The notes under the pieces were generated by a model that was given only the letters and a program-made list of their open reading frames with translations, had not been told where the DNA came from and searched no databases. Positions 17,737-25,879 of a stretch of 64,000 nt of DNA are shown piece by piece. The stretch's first letter is position 1. Each line of letters opens with the position of its first letter. A program made the position numbers and the translations under genes. The stretch spans positions 124,001 through 188,000 of the forward strand of contig NZ_JAOYTH010000003.1 in the NCBI RefSeq assembly GCF_025847205.1, written 5' to 3'. The stretch is from Pararhizobium sp. YC-54 (GTDB lineage: Bacteria; Pseudomonadota; Alphaproteobacteria; Rhizobiales; Rhizobiaceae).

Positions 17737-18459
17737 TCATCTGCCGAGAAACCGGGCGACGGCAGGAATATCGGTATGATCGAGAAACCGGGCCGCCGGC
17801 TCATGCAGCAGAATGCGGCCCTGGTCGAGAAAGAGCACGCTGTCGGCCATCAACCGGACGTCGTCGGGGTGGTGGGTGATGATCAGGATCGTGTTGCCTT
17901 CCTGCCGGTGCAGATCGATGAGAAGATTGGCCATGCCGGCGCGCAGGCCCGGATCGAGCGCTGCGAACGGCTCGTCGAGAAGCAGGATGGGCTTGCGGCG
18001 CACCAGCGCGCGGGCGAGCGCTACCCGCTGCCGTTCGCCACCCGATAGCGTCGGCGGCAGGCGCTTGCCGAAACCGTCCAGCCCGACGCGCAACAGCGCC
18101 GCTGCGATTTTCGCCTTTTCCTTGACGCCCAGCTTCAGCGCCGGATCGATGCCGAGACCGATATTGGTGCCGGCATCCAGATGCGCGAACAGGTTGTGCT
18201 CCTGAAAAATCACCGAGACCGGCCGTTCGGCGGGATCGCGCCCGGCGGCGTTTTCGCCAAGGATTTCGACCTTGCCCGCATCCGGCGTCTCGAACCCGGC
18301 GATCACATTGAGCAGGGTCGACTTGCCGGAACCGGATGCGCCAGTGACGGCGACGATCTGCCCCCTGCCGATGGTGCAATCGAAACGCAGCTGCGTCTTG
18401 CCGAATTGCACCAGCACGTCGCTAAGGTGAAGGGCAATATCCGTTTCAGGCGGTGACAT
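17737..18459 (-). CDS. thiQ: Thiamine ABC transporter, ATP-binding protein
   Basis: A 240-residue ABC ATPase with Walker A GASGSGKST, signature LSGGERQRVALARALVR, Walker B ILLLDEPFAALDP and switch His in IITHHPDD. It energises ThiP/ThiB import of thiamine and its phosphates. ATG at 18459 follows a strong GAGGAGAAAAG site, so I chose it over the in-frame ATG 18 bases upstream. It overlaps the thiP 3' end by 14 bp. The assignment to thiamine rests on the operon and its TPP riboswitch. Confidence 0.93.
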   Translation of the reverse strand: MSPPETDIALHLSDVLVQFGKTQLRFDCTIGRGQIVAVTGASGSGKSTLLNVIAGFETPDAGKVEILGENAAGRDPAERPVSVIFQEHNLFAHLDAGTNIGLGIDPALKLGVKEKAKIAAALLRVGLDGFGKRLPPTLSGGERQRVALARALVRRKPILLLDEPFAALDPGLRAGMANLLIDLHRQEGNTILIITHHPDDVRLMADSVLFLDQGRILLHEPAARFLDHTDIPAVARFLGR

Positions 18460-20104
18460 CTTTTCTCCTCTGACCATCGGCGCCCGCCCGCGGCGTGCCG
18501 GCGATCGTCAGCACCAGGCAGACGAGGCCGAGAAACAGCGCCAGGCCGGCCGCATCGGTCGAGCGGTAACCGGCCATGCGGCTGTACAGCAGCCACGGCA
18601 GCGTCACCATATCCTGCGAGCCGAACAGCGCGACGGCCCCGAGATCGCCGAGCGACAAAGCGCAGGCAAAGGACAAGGCCATCAGCAGCGGCTTGCACAA
18701 ACCCGGCCAGTCGATCAGCCGCAGGCGATGCCAGCCACCGAGACCGAGGCTGACGGCGAGCCGGGACGTGCGGGCAGTATGGGTGGCCATCGCCGGCTCC
18801 AGCACGCGATAGACGAAGGGCAGCGCCATCAGCATGTTGATCAGGATCACCAGAAGCGGCGCAAAACGGGCGACATCGCCGAGCGGCCGCAAAAGCAGAA
18901 ACCAGCCCGCCCCCAGAACGACCGGCGGCACCAAAAGCACCAGCGATGAACTGGCCGAAATACCGGCCGCCAGCCCGCGATGGATAGCCAGCGGTCGCCT
19001 TGGCGAAAATGCTGCCTGCCGCGCCCGGATCATCAGCGCCGCCGACAGGACACAGAGCAGACCCGAAACCAGCGCGATGACGACACTGGTCACTAAGGCC
19101 CGCTGCACCACCGGGTCGCTGGCAAGCCGGACAAGATCGGAGCGAAGACCGGAGGCGACGACGGAGCCGAGCGGCAGGGCAAGGAACAGAACCGCAAGCG
19201 CAATCACCAGCCAGTCGCCGACCCGGCCAAACCCGTCGCGGCCATCGAAGCGGCGCACCGTGCGCCCGCCGCCGTGGCCCTCGTCGGCCACCGGCGTCAA
19301 GAGCCGGATGGCGATCAGCAGCGCTGATGTCACCGAAATTTGCAGCAGCGACAGCGCGATGGCGCGCGGCGGGTCGAAATCGAAACGCAGCGCCTGGTAG
19401 ATCGCCACCTCGATCGTGCTCGCCGCCGGCCCGCCGCCGAGCGTCAGCACCAGGGTAAAGCTGGTGGCGCAGAGCATGAAGATCAGCCCGGCGATCCCCG
19501 GCAAAAGCCCGCGGATCGACGGCCATTCGATGAAGCGGAAAATCGAAACCGGCCGCATGCCGAGATTGGCGCCGACCAGCCAGTATTCGCCGGGAATGCG
19601 CTCAAGCCCGCCGAGCATCAGCCGTGCTGCCAGCGGCATGTTGAAGAAAACATGGGCAACGAGAATGCCCGACAGCCCATAGATGCTGACCGGCTGATCG
19701 AGACCGATCGCGACAAGCGCTGTATTGAGCACCCCTTGGCGCCCCCAGATGCCGATCAGGCCAAGTGCCGCGACCAGCGCCGGCAGACCGAGCGGCAGCG
19801 CCATCAGCCGGATAATCCAGACGCGGCCGGGAAAGGCCGGCTGCCGCGCCAGCGCCCGGGCGACCGGGATGGCAAGGAGGATGGAGAGGATGGTCGAAAG
19901 CGAGGCCTGCAGCAGGGTGAAACGGGCAACGCGCCAGACATAGGCATCGAAGACATAGGCGTCGAACAGCGCGCCGTCACCGGCAGAGCCCGGCTCGTCG
20001 AAGGCAAGCAGTGCGCCAGCCGCCAGGCAGACGAACAGAACGATGCCGCCAAGGCAGAGCGCCCCGGCGGCAAGCGTCAAACGTCTCTCGATGCGGTCGA
20101 TCAT
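18446..20104 (-). CDS. thiP: Thiamine ABC transporter, permease protein
   Basis: A 552-residue fused double permease with about 12 membrane spans, the two-lobed form typical of ThiP and ferric-iron (FbpB-like) permeases. Each half has an EAA-like loop (LERIPGEYWLVGANLGMRP and a second near the C-terminus, SRLAVSLGLGGWHRL). ATG at 20104 (MIDRIERRLTLAAG) was chosen; the open frame continues upstream only into a palindromic repeat. It is separated from thiB by 264 bp filled mostly by that repeat. Confidence 0.92.
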   Translation of the reverse strand: MIDRIERRLTLAAGALCLGGIVLFVCLAAGALLAFDEPGSAGDGALFDAYVFDAYVWRVARFTLLQASLSTILSILLAIPVARALARQPAFPGRVWIIRLMALPLGLPALVAALGLIGIWGRQGVLNTALVAIGLDQPVSIYGLSGILVAHVFFNMPLAARLMLGGLERIPGEYWLVGANLGMRPVSIFRFIEWPSIRGLLPGIAGLIFMLCATSFTLVLTLGGGPAASTIEVAIYQALRFDFDPPRAIALSLLQISVTSALLIAIRLLTPVADEGHGGGRTVRRFDGRDGFGRVGDWLVIALAVLFLALPLGSVVASGLRSDLVRLASDPVVQRALVTSVVIALVSGLLCVLSAALMIRARQAAFSPRRPLAIHRGLAAGISASSSLVLLVPPVVLGAGWFLLLRPLGDVARFAPLLVILINMLMALPFVYRVLEPAMATHTARTSRLAVSLGLGGWHRLRLIDWPGLCKPLLMALSFACALSLGDLGAVALFGSQDMVTLPWLLYSRMAGYRSTDAAGLALFLGLVCLVLTIAGTPRAGADGQRRKDVTA

Positions 20105-20206
20105 GATGGCCTTGTATCGCTTGCAGTCAGTGGTTTCGCCCATAGCCGTGCCCTGACCTTTACCTTGGCCAACTCTCGACTCACGTAAGCGCTTAGCGGT
20201 ATCGGC

Positions 20207-20355
20207 TCCTCCCCTCTTCTCCCCGCCGGGGAGAAGGTGGCCCGCAGGGCCGGATGAGGGGGGCGAAGCCATGGAGTCCAGAATTTGCCGAACCGCCCCC
20301 TCATCGCCTCGCAGTCGCTCGGCACTTCTCCCCGCTGGGGAGAAGAGGAAACCAT
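20207..20355. repeat. RIME-like palindromic intergenic repeat, copy 2 (inside the thi operon)
   Basis: Same architecture as 9885-10025 in inverted orientation: CTTCTCCCCGCCGGGGAGAAG at the left, GGCCCGCAGGGCC, a variable middle, and CTTCTCCCCGCTGGGGAGAAG at the right. It lies between thiB and thiP, within what should be one transcript, and could form stable RNA hairpins that change relative expression of thiB and thiPQ (inference). Confidence 0.75.
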
Positions 20356-20368
20356 TACCCCGGCCGTT

Positions 20369-21379
20369 TCAGTTCTTGCTCATGGCAACGAGCCACTCGT
20401 CGATCCAGGCCTTGCGGTTGGCGGCAACCTCGTCCGACGACATCAAAAATGTCTTTTCCGGCGTCACCAGCTTGCTGAACGCCTCCGGCAGCGGCTCCTT
20501 GGTGGCGGCGACCGGCATCATCCAGTTGGTCGTCGGGATGATCGATTGGAACTCAGGCCCCGTGACGAAGGCGAGAAATTCCTTTGCCAGCGCCGGGTCC
20601 GTGGCAGCCTTGGTCATGCCGGCCACTTCGATCTGGATGTAATGACCTTCCGAGAAGGTTGCCGCCTGGTAGCGATCGGTGCTTTCGGCGACCATGTGAT
20701 AGGCCGGCGAGGTCGTGTAGGACAGCACCATCGGCGCTTCGCCCTTGGTGAACAGGCCATAGGCTTCCGACCAGCCGGGGGTGACCGTCAAGACACGATC
20801 CTTGAGCTTTGCCCAGGCGGCAGCAGCCTCGTCGCCATAAACCGACTTCACCCACAAAAGCAGGCCGAGGCCCGGCGTCGAGGTACGCGGATCCTCGATG
20901 ACGATCTTCTGGTTCGGATCGCCCTCGACCAGTTCCTTCAGGCTCTTCGGCGGCTCCTTCATCACCTGCGTGTCGTAGATCACGGCAAAATGGCCGTAGT
21001 CATAGGGAACGAACGTATCGTCGACAAAGCCGCCGGGAACCTTGACGGCCGACGTATCGATGCCGTGCGGCGCAAACAAGCCGGTCGCCTTGGCTTCGGA
21101 AACGAGGTTGGTATCGAGGCCAAGCACGATATCGGCCTTGGAGGACGCCCCTTCGAGCTTCAGCCGGGTCAGGAGCTCGACGCCATCGGCGACGCTGACA
21201 TAGGAAACCTTGCAGGCGCAGGTCTTCTCGAACGCTGCAGCGACCTTGGCGCCGGGGCCCCATTCACTGGTGAAGCTTTCATAGGTGTAGACCGTCAGCA
21301 CCTTGTCTTCGGCAGAAGCGGAAAACGGCGTGGCGAGGGCAGCGAATACCGCGATGAATGGAATGATTGCCTTGCGCAT
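20369..21379 (-). CDS. thiB: Thiamine ABC transporter, periplasmic substrate-binding protein
   Basis: A 336-residue periplasmic binding protein with signal peptide [21 protein letters not shown] and a mature start [20 protein letters not shown], which is typical of ThiB (TbpA). Family blocks include [49 protein letters not shown] and [14 protein letters not shown] at 21379 is preceded by AGGAGGCGCGG, an excellent ribosome binding site. It is the first gene after the TPP riboswitch. Confidence 0.95.
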   Translation of the reverse strand: MRKAIIPFIAVFAALATPFSASAEDKVLTVYTYESFTSEWGPGAKVAAAFEKTCACKVSYVSVADGVELLTRLKLEGASSKADIVLGLDTNLVSEAKATGLFAPHGIDTSAVKVPGGFVDDTFVPYDYGHFAVIYDTQVMKEPPKSLKELVEGDPNQKIVIEDPRTSTPGLGLLLWVKSVYGDEAAAAWAKLKDRVLTVTPGWSEAYGLFTKGEAPMVLSYTTSPAYHMVAESTDRYQAATFSEGHYIQIEVAGMTKAATDPALAKEFLAFVTGPEFQSIIPTTNWMMPVAATKEPLPEAFSKLVTPEKTFLMSSDEVAANRKAWIDEWLVAMSKN

Positions 21380-21426
21380 CCGCGCCTCCTTTATAAATCC
21401 AAAATTGGGAAGAGGGCGCTCAATTG

Positions 21427-21531
21427 TGCCGTCTAATCCCTCCGCCGGTACAAGCCGGATCAGGTTCTTCGGGTTGGCTTCTGAAAGCCTCTCAGCCGAA
21501 CGTCCCAAGGAACGAACGGCACCCCGTTAGA
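21427..21531 (-). promoter_or_regulatory. TPP riboswitch (THI element) controlling thiBPQ
   Basis: Read on the minus strand, the leader carries the conserved TPP aptamer blocks in order: CGGGGTGCC, GGCTGAGAGG, ACCCG, GAACCTGATCCGG, then TACCGGCGGAGGGA. These are the pyrimidine-sensing (CUGAGA) and pyrophosphate-sensing helices. The aptamer ends about 50 bases before the thiB start, so it probably lowers thiBPQ expression when TPP is abundant, by masking the thiB ribosome binding site or by premature termination. Confidence 0.95.
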
Positions 21532-21760
21532 GCAGGAGGAGATTTAGACCCGGGCGAAATACTTGGCAAGGGGGAAGAACGAAGGGTGCCTTCTGCGCGC
21601 TCGGGCCTTCCCGATCGAAGGGTGATGGGCCTGCTAACGGCCCTAAGCAGCCACTGAACTGCACCTGACTTTTGCACCGAGCAAGCCATCGAATTGGCAG
21701 GGCCGAAAAGTGTGCAAAATTCTTGATTTATGCACCAAGTCGTCGTTCAAACAGACACAT

Positions 21761-21791
21761 ATTGATACGTATAGTCCGTCGACTCATCGTC
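21761..21791 (+). promoter_or_regulatory. C-box (two operators) of the restriction-modification controller
   Basis: The block reads GATACGTATAGTC (21764-21776), spacer CGTC, then GACTCATCGTC (21781-21791). Its core AGTC-CGT-C-GACT is very close to the C-boxes I recall from PvuII-type systems (GACTN3AGTC-CGTG-GACTN3GTC). Two dimers of the C protein would bind the left and right halves, the first activating and the second repressing transcription. A -10-like TCAAAT follows, and the C gene ATG is 23 bases downstream. Confidence 0.75.
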
Positions 21792-21814
21792 ATCAAATGT
21801 CCTAGCTTCGGGGC

Positions 21815-22045
21815 ATGCAAACCGACGATGAGAAAAAAATCATGAAGAACTTCGGTTCAAATGTTCGTCAGCTTCGACGCCAAAAACAACTATCACAAGA
21901 AGCCCTAGCACTATCAAGCGGGTTAGATAGAACCTATATTGGAAGCGTTGAGCGCGGCGAACGAAATATTAGTTTGATAAATATTAAGCGCATTGCGGAT
22001 GGTTTGCACATCCACACTTCAGAACTTTTCTCCTATGAGCAATGA
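21815..22045 (+). CDS. Restriction-modification controller protein (C protein, XRE-type HTH)
   Basis: A 76-residue helix-turn-helix protein: FGSNVRQLRRQKQLSQEALA, then SGLDRTYIGSVERGERNISL and INIKRIADGLHIHTSELF. Size and sequence are typical of C proteins that time expression of restriction genes. It stands directly after a C-box and its 3' end overlaps the endonuclease start by 11 bp. No good ribosome binding site precedes ATG 21815, consistent with the near-leaderless transcripts known for C genes. Base composition is markedly AT-richer than the surroundings. Confidence 0.9.
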   Translation: MQTDDEKKIMKNFGSNVRQLRRQKQLSQEALALSSGLDRTYIGSVERGERNISLINIKRIADGLHIHTSELFSYEQ

Positions 22046-22598
22046 AAGTGACGTACAGAAAGCACTGATCGAAATCATTAGTCGCTACCACGCGTCTTTT
22101 GTCTCAAAGGTCTATTCCGATGAAAACAACGATCATGATGTAATCATGGACTTGTTTGGCGTCACCCCGATTTTAAAGCGAGAAAATCGTCAATACTGGG
22201 GTAGAGAACTCGGCATGTGCTGGCAGATGATTGTTTCATCACTCTGCAAAGTGACTTGTGAAAATTATCACCCGGCAAAGCGCTTCGGCGCAGATGAACC
22301 TTACGACTTGTTAGTTGGGGACGCAGCTATCGATACTAAATATCGCATCGGCTCGGGCGATTCAGGCACACTTAAAAAATTCGAACAGTATGGCCCCCTT
22401 CTAAAAGGGGAGGGATACAATCCTGTACTATTGATTGTCAGATCAGACAATTTGTCCGCCGCCATAACAGCTTGCAAGAGCGGTGGGTGGGATGTGTATC
22501 ACGGCAAAGCTACGTTCGATTATATCGCTGAACTAACCAAATTTGATTTGTACGGGTTCCTCGATTCTCTTCGTGGCCGCTTTGTTGTCGAAAGATAA
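22035..22598 (+). CDS. Type II restriction endonuclease (probable)
   Basis: A 187-residue protein with no family I can name. The segment EPYDLLVGDAAIDTKYRIGSG fits a PD-(D/E)XK nuclease core: Asp on the first strand, then DTK in place of (D/E)XK. The preceding ELGMCWQMIVSSL helix and following LLIVRSDNLSAAITACKSGGWDV are consistent with the fold. Identity rests mainly on context: it is coupled to the C gene (ATG 22035 overlaps the C stop) and convergent with a DNA methyltransferase, the standard C-R / M arrangement. Recognition site unknown. Confidence 0.8.
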   Translation: MSNESDVQKALIEIISRYHASFVSKVYSDENNDHDVIMDLFGVTPILKRENRQYWGRELGMCWQMIVSSLCKVTCENYHPAKRFGADEPYDLLVGDAAIDTKYRIGSGDSGTLKKFEQYGPLLKGEGYNPVLLIVRSDNLSAAITACKSGGWDVYHGKATFDYIAELTKFDLYGFLDSLRGRFVVER

Positions 22599-23507
22599 GA
22601 GATCACTTGGACCCGCAAGCCTCTCATTCGAGATCTCAATACACTTTGGATCGATGTCAATTCCAGTGTAAGAAACACCATGCATTTTCGCAGCCAGAAG
22701 CGTCGTTCCGGAGCCACAAAAAGGGTCAAGTACAATATTGTCTGGGTTCTTGGGCACCAAAAGTTCAACGAGACGCTGCATCAGAGCCAAAGGCTTTTCG
22801 TTCACATGAAGATTTTCATTTTTGCCGCGCCTATTTGAAATTCCCTCAATGATATTTGACGAGAAAGAGGCGTCATCATTGATCGTCCTAAATAACCCGA
22901 CGCCATACTTCTCGACAGTTGTTTCGTAATTTCGATCTAAGGGCTTCTGCACTAGTGCGACGGCTTCCCACTCATTGCGAAAACAACTGTGCCAGCCTTC
23001 CCAATCATCTGCCGATGGGTCGTTCTTTTTTCGCAATTTAGCACTCATGTTTAGACCCTTGGGAATGCCGCTGTGACGGCGATACACCAATATGTCACGA
23101 GCGTAGAAACCAGCACGCTCCAAAGCAATCTGCACATGCGCGACTGTTCTTGTACTGTTAAAAACAGCCACAGGAGCACCGGGGCAACAAGCTTCAAAAA
23201 GTGGTGCAGCCCAGGAAAAACACCAGTCCTGATACGAATTGATATTTTCCTGAATTCGCTGATACCAACGCTTATCGCGCACCCCTCCCGCTAGATGACT
23301 TCCATACGGAATGTTTTTAACTAATGTTTTGCTATCAACAGAAGAAACGCGATTCATTCTTCGATCTATTTCTCCAGAGTCCCACTTATGACCTATAAAT
23401 TCATAGTTATAAGGCGGATCAGTTATGCATGCAGATATAGAAGAAGGTTCTATATTTCGCAAAACAGCGCAAGAGTCTCCTAATACTACGTTATTTTTAA
23501 AAATCAT
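22533..23507 (-). CDS. Type II DNA methyltransferase (beta class)
   Basis: A 324-residue amino-methyltransferase. The catalytic motif IV comes first (ITDPPYNYEFIGHKW), then a long middle section that should hold the target-recognition domain, then the C-terminal SAM-binding motif I (VLDPFCGSGTTLLAA, with GIDIDPKCIE). This IV-TRD-I order defines the beta class; DPPY occurs in both N6-adenine and N4-cytosine enzymes, so the modified base is open. Its 3' end overlaps the endonuclease gene by 66 bp on the opposite strand. The start ATG at 23507 lacks a ribosome binding site and lies close to the predicted transcription start. Confidence 0.92.
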   Translation of the reverse strand: MIFKNNVVLGDSCAVLRNIEPSSISACITDPPYNYEFIGHKWDSGEIDRRMNRVSSVDSKTLVKNIPYGSHLAGGVRDKRWYQRIQENINSYQDWCFSWAAPLFEACCPGAPVAVFNSTRTVAHVQIALERAGFYARDILVYRRHSGIPKGLNMSAKLRKKNDPSADDWEGWHSCFRNEWEAVALVQKPLDRNYETTVEKYGVGLFRTINDDASFSSNIIEGISNRRGKNENLHVNEKPLALMQRLVELLVPKNPDNIVLDPFCGSGTTLLAAKMHGVSYTGIDIDPKCIEISNERLAGPSDLLSFDNKAATKRIEEPVQIKFG

Positions 23508-23520
23508 ATTGTCATCTTTT

Positions 23521-23542
23521 ATTCTAATTGATACGTTTAGTC
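23521..23542 (-). promoter_or_regulatory. Methyltransferase promoter with a single C-protein operator
   Basis: On the minus strand a -10 hexamer TAGAAT (plus 23521-23526) lies about 14 bases before the methyltransferase ATG. Immediately upstream of it, plus 23527-23542 reads ATTGATACGTTTAGTC, which matches the left C-box operator at 21761-21776 in 15 of 16 bases. Only one operator is present. Placed between -10 and -35, it would let C protein repress the methyltransferase. Confidence 0.65.
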
Positions 23543-23706
23543 ATCATAGGTGTGGCAGCCTGCCAGTCAACGCCTTCTGCGGTTTCATCCCGCCTTTTCC
23601 ATTAAAGGTCCGTTGACGGAGCGATTATGCGTAAAACCCTGCAAATGTCCGCTAGTGGCGCAAAGCAAACCCCCATCACTTGTTTTAAGGGAGACGGTCA
23701 AACCCC

Positions 23707-25209
23707 TTACGCCACCAGCTTTTGCGGCAGCCGCACGGCCTTCAGGCTGATGGCCGAGATCAGCGCGATCAGCGAGATGCCGCCGGCCGTCAGAAACAGC
23801 GGCATGAAAGCGGCGGTATAGCTTTGCGCGACCAGCTGGCGCGTCGCTTCCGGCAGCGTCGACAGCACCAGCGGCGTCAGTTTCTCGATATCGGCGATGC
23901 CCGGGATCGCCGTCGTTCCCCGTGCGAGACCTACCGCGATGATGGCGCCGTAAATCGAGATGGCGATCGAGGCGCCGCCCATGCGCGACAGGGTGACGGC
24001 ACCGGTGGCGGCACCGACATCGCCGCGCGACGCGATGTTCTGGACGGCGACGATCGGTACCTGCTGGCCAAAGCCGATGCCGATGCCATGCAGCGCCATG
24101 ATGGCACAGATGACAAAGAGCGGCGTGCCGGGCTGGATTTGCGAGAAGATCGTCAGGGCCAGCACCGTCAGGCTGGCGCTGACGATCGCAAACGGCTTGT
24201 AGCGGCCGCTATGCGAAATCAGCCGCCCCGCCGTCAGCGAACCGCAGACGATGCCGCCGGTCAGCATGATGAACAGCAGCCCGGCGAGCGACGGCATCAG
24301 CCCGGTTGTCGTTTGCAGGAACAGCGCGAAATAATTGACCATGCCGATGCCGACGGCGCCGCTCGCCAGCGAAATCACCAGCATCAGACTGAAAGTCGGA
24401 TTGGCAAACAGCGTCAAGGGCACGATCGGTTCGGGCGCCCGCCGCTCGACAAAGACCCACGCTGCCGCGCAAACCACGCCGAGCGCAACGATCGCCAGGC
24501 TGCCGACCGAAAACAGCGAGCCGAACAGTTCGGCGCCATCGCCCAGAAGCACGGCACAGGTGACGGCGGCGGCCAGAAGCATCGCCCCGGCATAATCGAT
24601 CGCCGGACGCCGTGTCGGGCGGCGATAAGGCAGGAAGATGAACAGGCCCGCAAGCACCGCGATGCCGATCGGAATATTGATGAGAAAGATCGAACGCCAG
24701 CCGAACAGGTCGCTCATCGTGCCGCCGAGCACCGGACCGACAGCGCCGGACGCCATCAGCACGAGGCTCGAATAGCTCTGGTACTTCGCCCGCTCGCGCG
24801 GCTCGAACAGATCGGCATTGATGGAGAAGATCGACACCATGATACCGCCGCCACCGAGCCCCTGCAGCACGCGGGCGGCAATCAGCGTGTTCATCGAGAC
24901 GGCGAGCCCGCAGGCGATCGACCCCAGCGTGAAGATCGTTACAGCCGCGATCATCACATATTTGCGGCCGAACAGGTCGCCGAGCTTGCCGTAGAGCGGC
25001 ATGACGGCGCAGGTGGCAAGCAGATAGGCCGAGCCGATCCAGCCGAAGCGTTCCATCTGGCCGAACTCGCCGACGATGGTCGGCAGCGCGGTCGCAACGA
25101 TCTGGTTGTCGAGCGTCGCCATGAACAGCGCCGTCATCAGGAAGAAGAAAAGGGTCAGGCGGAGCGCGGGGCTCGATACGAGCGGCGCCGGTGTGACATG
25201 CATGTCCAT
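23707..25209 (-). CDS. DHA2-family (14-TMS) MFS multidrug efflux transporter
   Basis: A 500-residue drug:H+ antiporter of the EmrB type. It has motif LDNQIVATALPTIVGEFG in TM1, motif A GKLGDLFGRKYVMI, the GGGGIMVSIFSINADL region of TM4 and PVLGGTMSDLFGWRSIFLIN (motif C to D region). Substrates cannot be inferred. It is divergent from a MarR-family gene with a palindrome between them, which indicates local repression relieved by a ligand. Confidence 0.92.
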   Translation of the reverse strand: MDMHVTPAPLVSSPALRLTLFFFLMTALFMATLDNQIVATALPTIVGEFGQMERFGWIGSAYLLATCAVMPLYGKLGDLFGRKYVMIAAVTIFTLGSIACGLAVSMNTLIAARVLQGLGGGGIMVSIFSINADLFEPRERAKYQSYSSLVLMASGAVGPVLGGTMSDLFGWRSIFLINIPIGIAVLAGLFIFLPYRRPTRRPAIDYAGAMLLAAAVTCAVLLGDGAELFGSLFSVGSLAIVALGVVCAAAWVFVERRAPEPIVPLTLFANPTFSLMLVISLASGAVGIGMVNYFALFLQTTTGLMPSLAGLLFIMLTGGIVCGSLTAGRLISHSGRYKPFAIVSASLTVLALTIFSQIQPGTPLFVICAIMALHGIGIGFGQQVPIVAVQNIASRGDVGAATGAVTLSRMGGASIAISIYGAIIAVGLARGTTAIPGIADIEKLTPLVLSTLPEATRQLVAQSYTAAFMPLFLTAGGISLIALISAISLKAVRLPQKLVA

Positions 25210-25238
25210 CAGAGATATCCGGTTGCTTTCGGCAATTT

Positions 25239-25272
25239 ATGTGCTGTTAGCATATAAATGTCAACAGCACAT
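25239..25272. promoter_or_regulatory. Candidate MarR operator between efflux pump and regulator
   Basis: Perfect 10-bp inverted repeat ATGTGCTGTT (25239-25248) / AACAGCACAT (25263-25272) with a 14-base spacer, in an AT-rich stretch 30 bp before the pump start and 58 bp before the marR start. The position suits repression of both divergent genes. Confidence 0.6.
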
Positions 25273-25329
25273 TTATGCGCAACGCATATTCATGCTTTAT
25301 GAAACCGGCTCGTTTTGCTAGGATGAGGC

Positions 25330-25857
25330 ATGGATCACGCATCTTCCACATTGGACAACACCTCAGAAACCGGGGAACCGGAGGCCAGCCGCGCCTTGAT
25401 CGCTCAATCGATGGGCCGCTGGCGGACGATGGTCGGGCGGCGGGTACTCGCCCGCCTGGCGATCAGCAATGTCGCGCCGAGCCTTGAAATCACCCATCTC
25501 GACGTGCTTGACGCCGTCCGGCGGGCCGAGCCGCAGGGCGAAGTGACGGTCGGCACCATTGCCGAGATGATGCGCATCGACCCCTCGCGCGCCAGCCGCA
25601 TCGTCGGCGAGATGGTGACGCGCGGCGCGCTCAGGCGCGAAGCCTCGCAGGCCGACGCCCGCCGCATCATCGTTGTGATGACCGGGCTTGGCCAGCAGCT
25701 GATGGCCGAGATACAGGCGGTCAAGCGCGGCGTCATCGAAAGCGTGCTCGCCGACTGGCCGGAAGACGACGTGGCCGCCTTTTCCCACCTCTTCGACCGG
25801 TTCGTCACCTCGTTCGAGAGGGTCTGCAGCATCCGCGAAAAGGACAGTTCGGATTGA
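25330..25857 (+). CDS. MarR family transcriptional regulator
   Basis: A 175-residue winged-helix protein. The recognition region reads TVGTIAEMMRIDPSRASRIVGEMVTRGALRREASQADARR, where the DxR wing motif is DARR. The first about 25 residues are an acidic extension absent in most MarR proteins. It probably represses the divergent DHA2 pump and itself. Its ligand is unknown. Confidence 0.9.
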   Translation: MDHASSTLDNTSETGEPEASRALIAQSMGRWRTMVGRRVLARLAISNVAPSLEITHLDVLDAVRRAEPQGEVTVGTIAEMMRIDPSRASRIVGEMVTRGALRREASQADARRIIVVMTGLGQQLMAEIQAVKRGVIESVLADWPEDDVAAFSHLFDRFVTSFERVCSIREKDSSD

Positions 25858-25879
25858 CGAGGTAAACTCCCCGCGCACT

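Noticed and set aside
23722..25257. Plus-strand 511-codon open frame opposite the DHA2 pump
   Set aside because: Translation is Arg/Gln/Asp/His-rich with no domain; it is the shadow of the membrane protein gene on the other strand.
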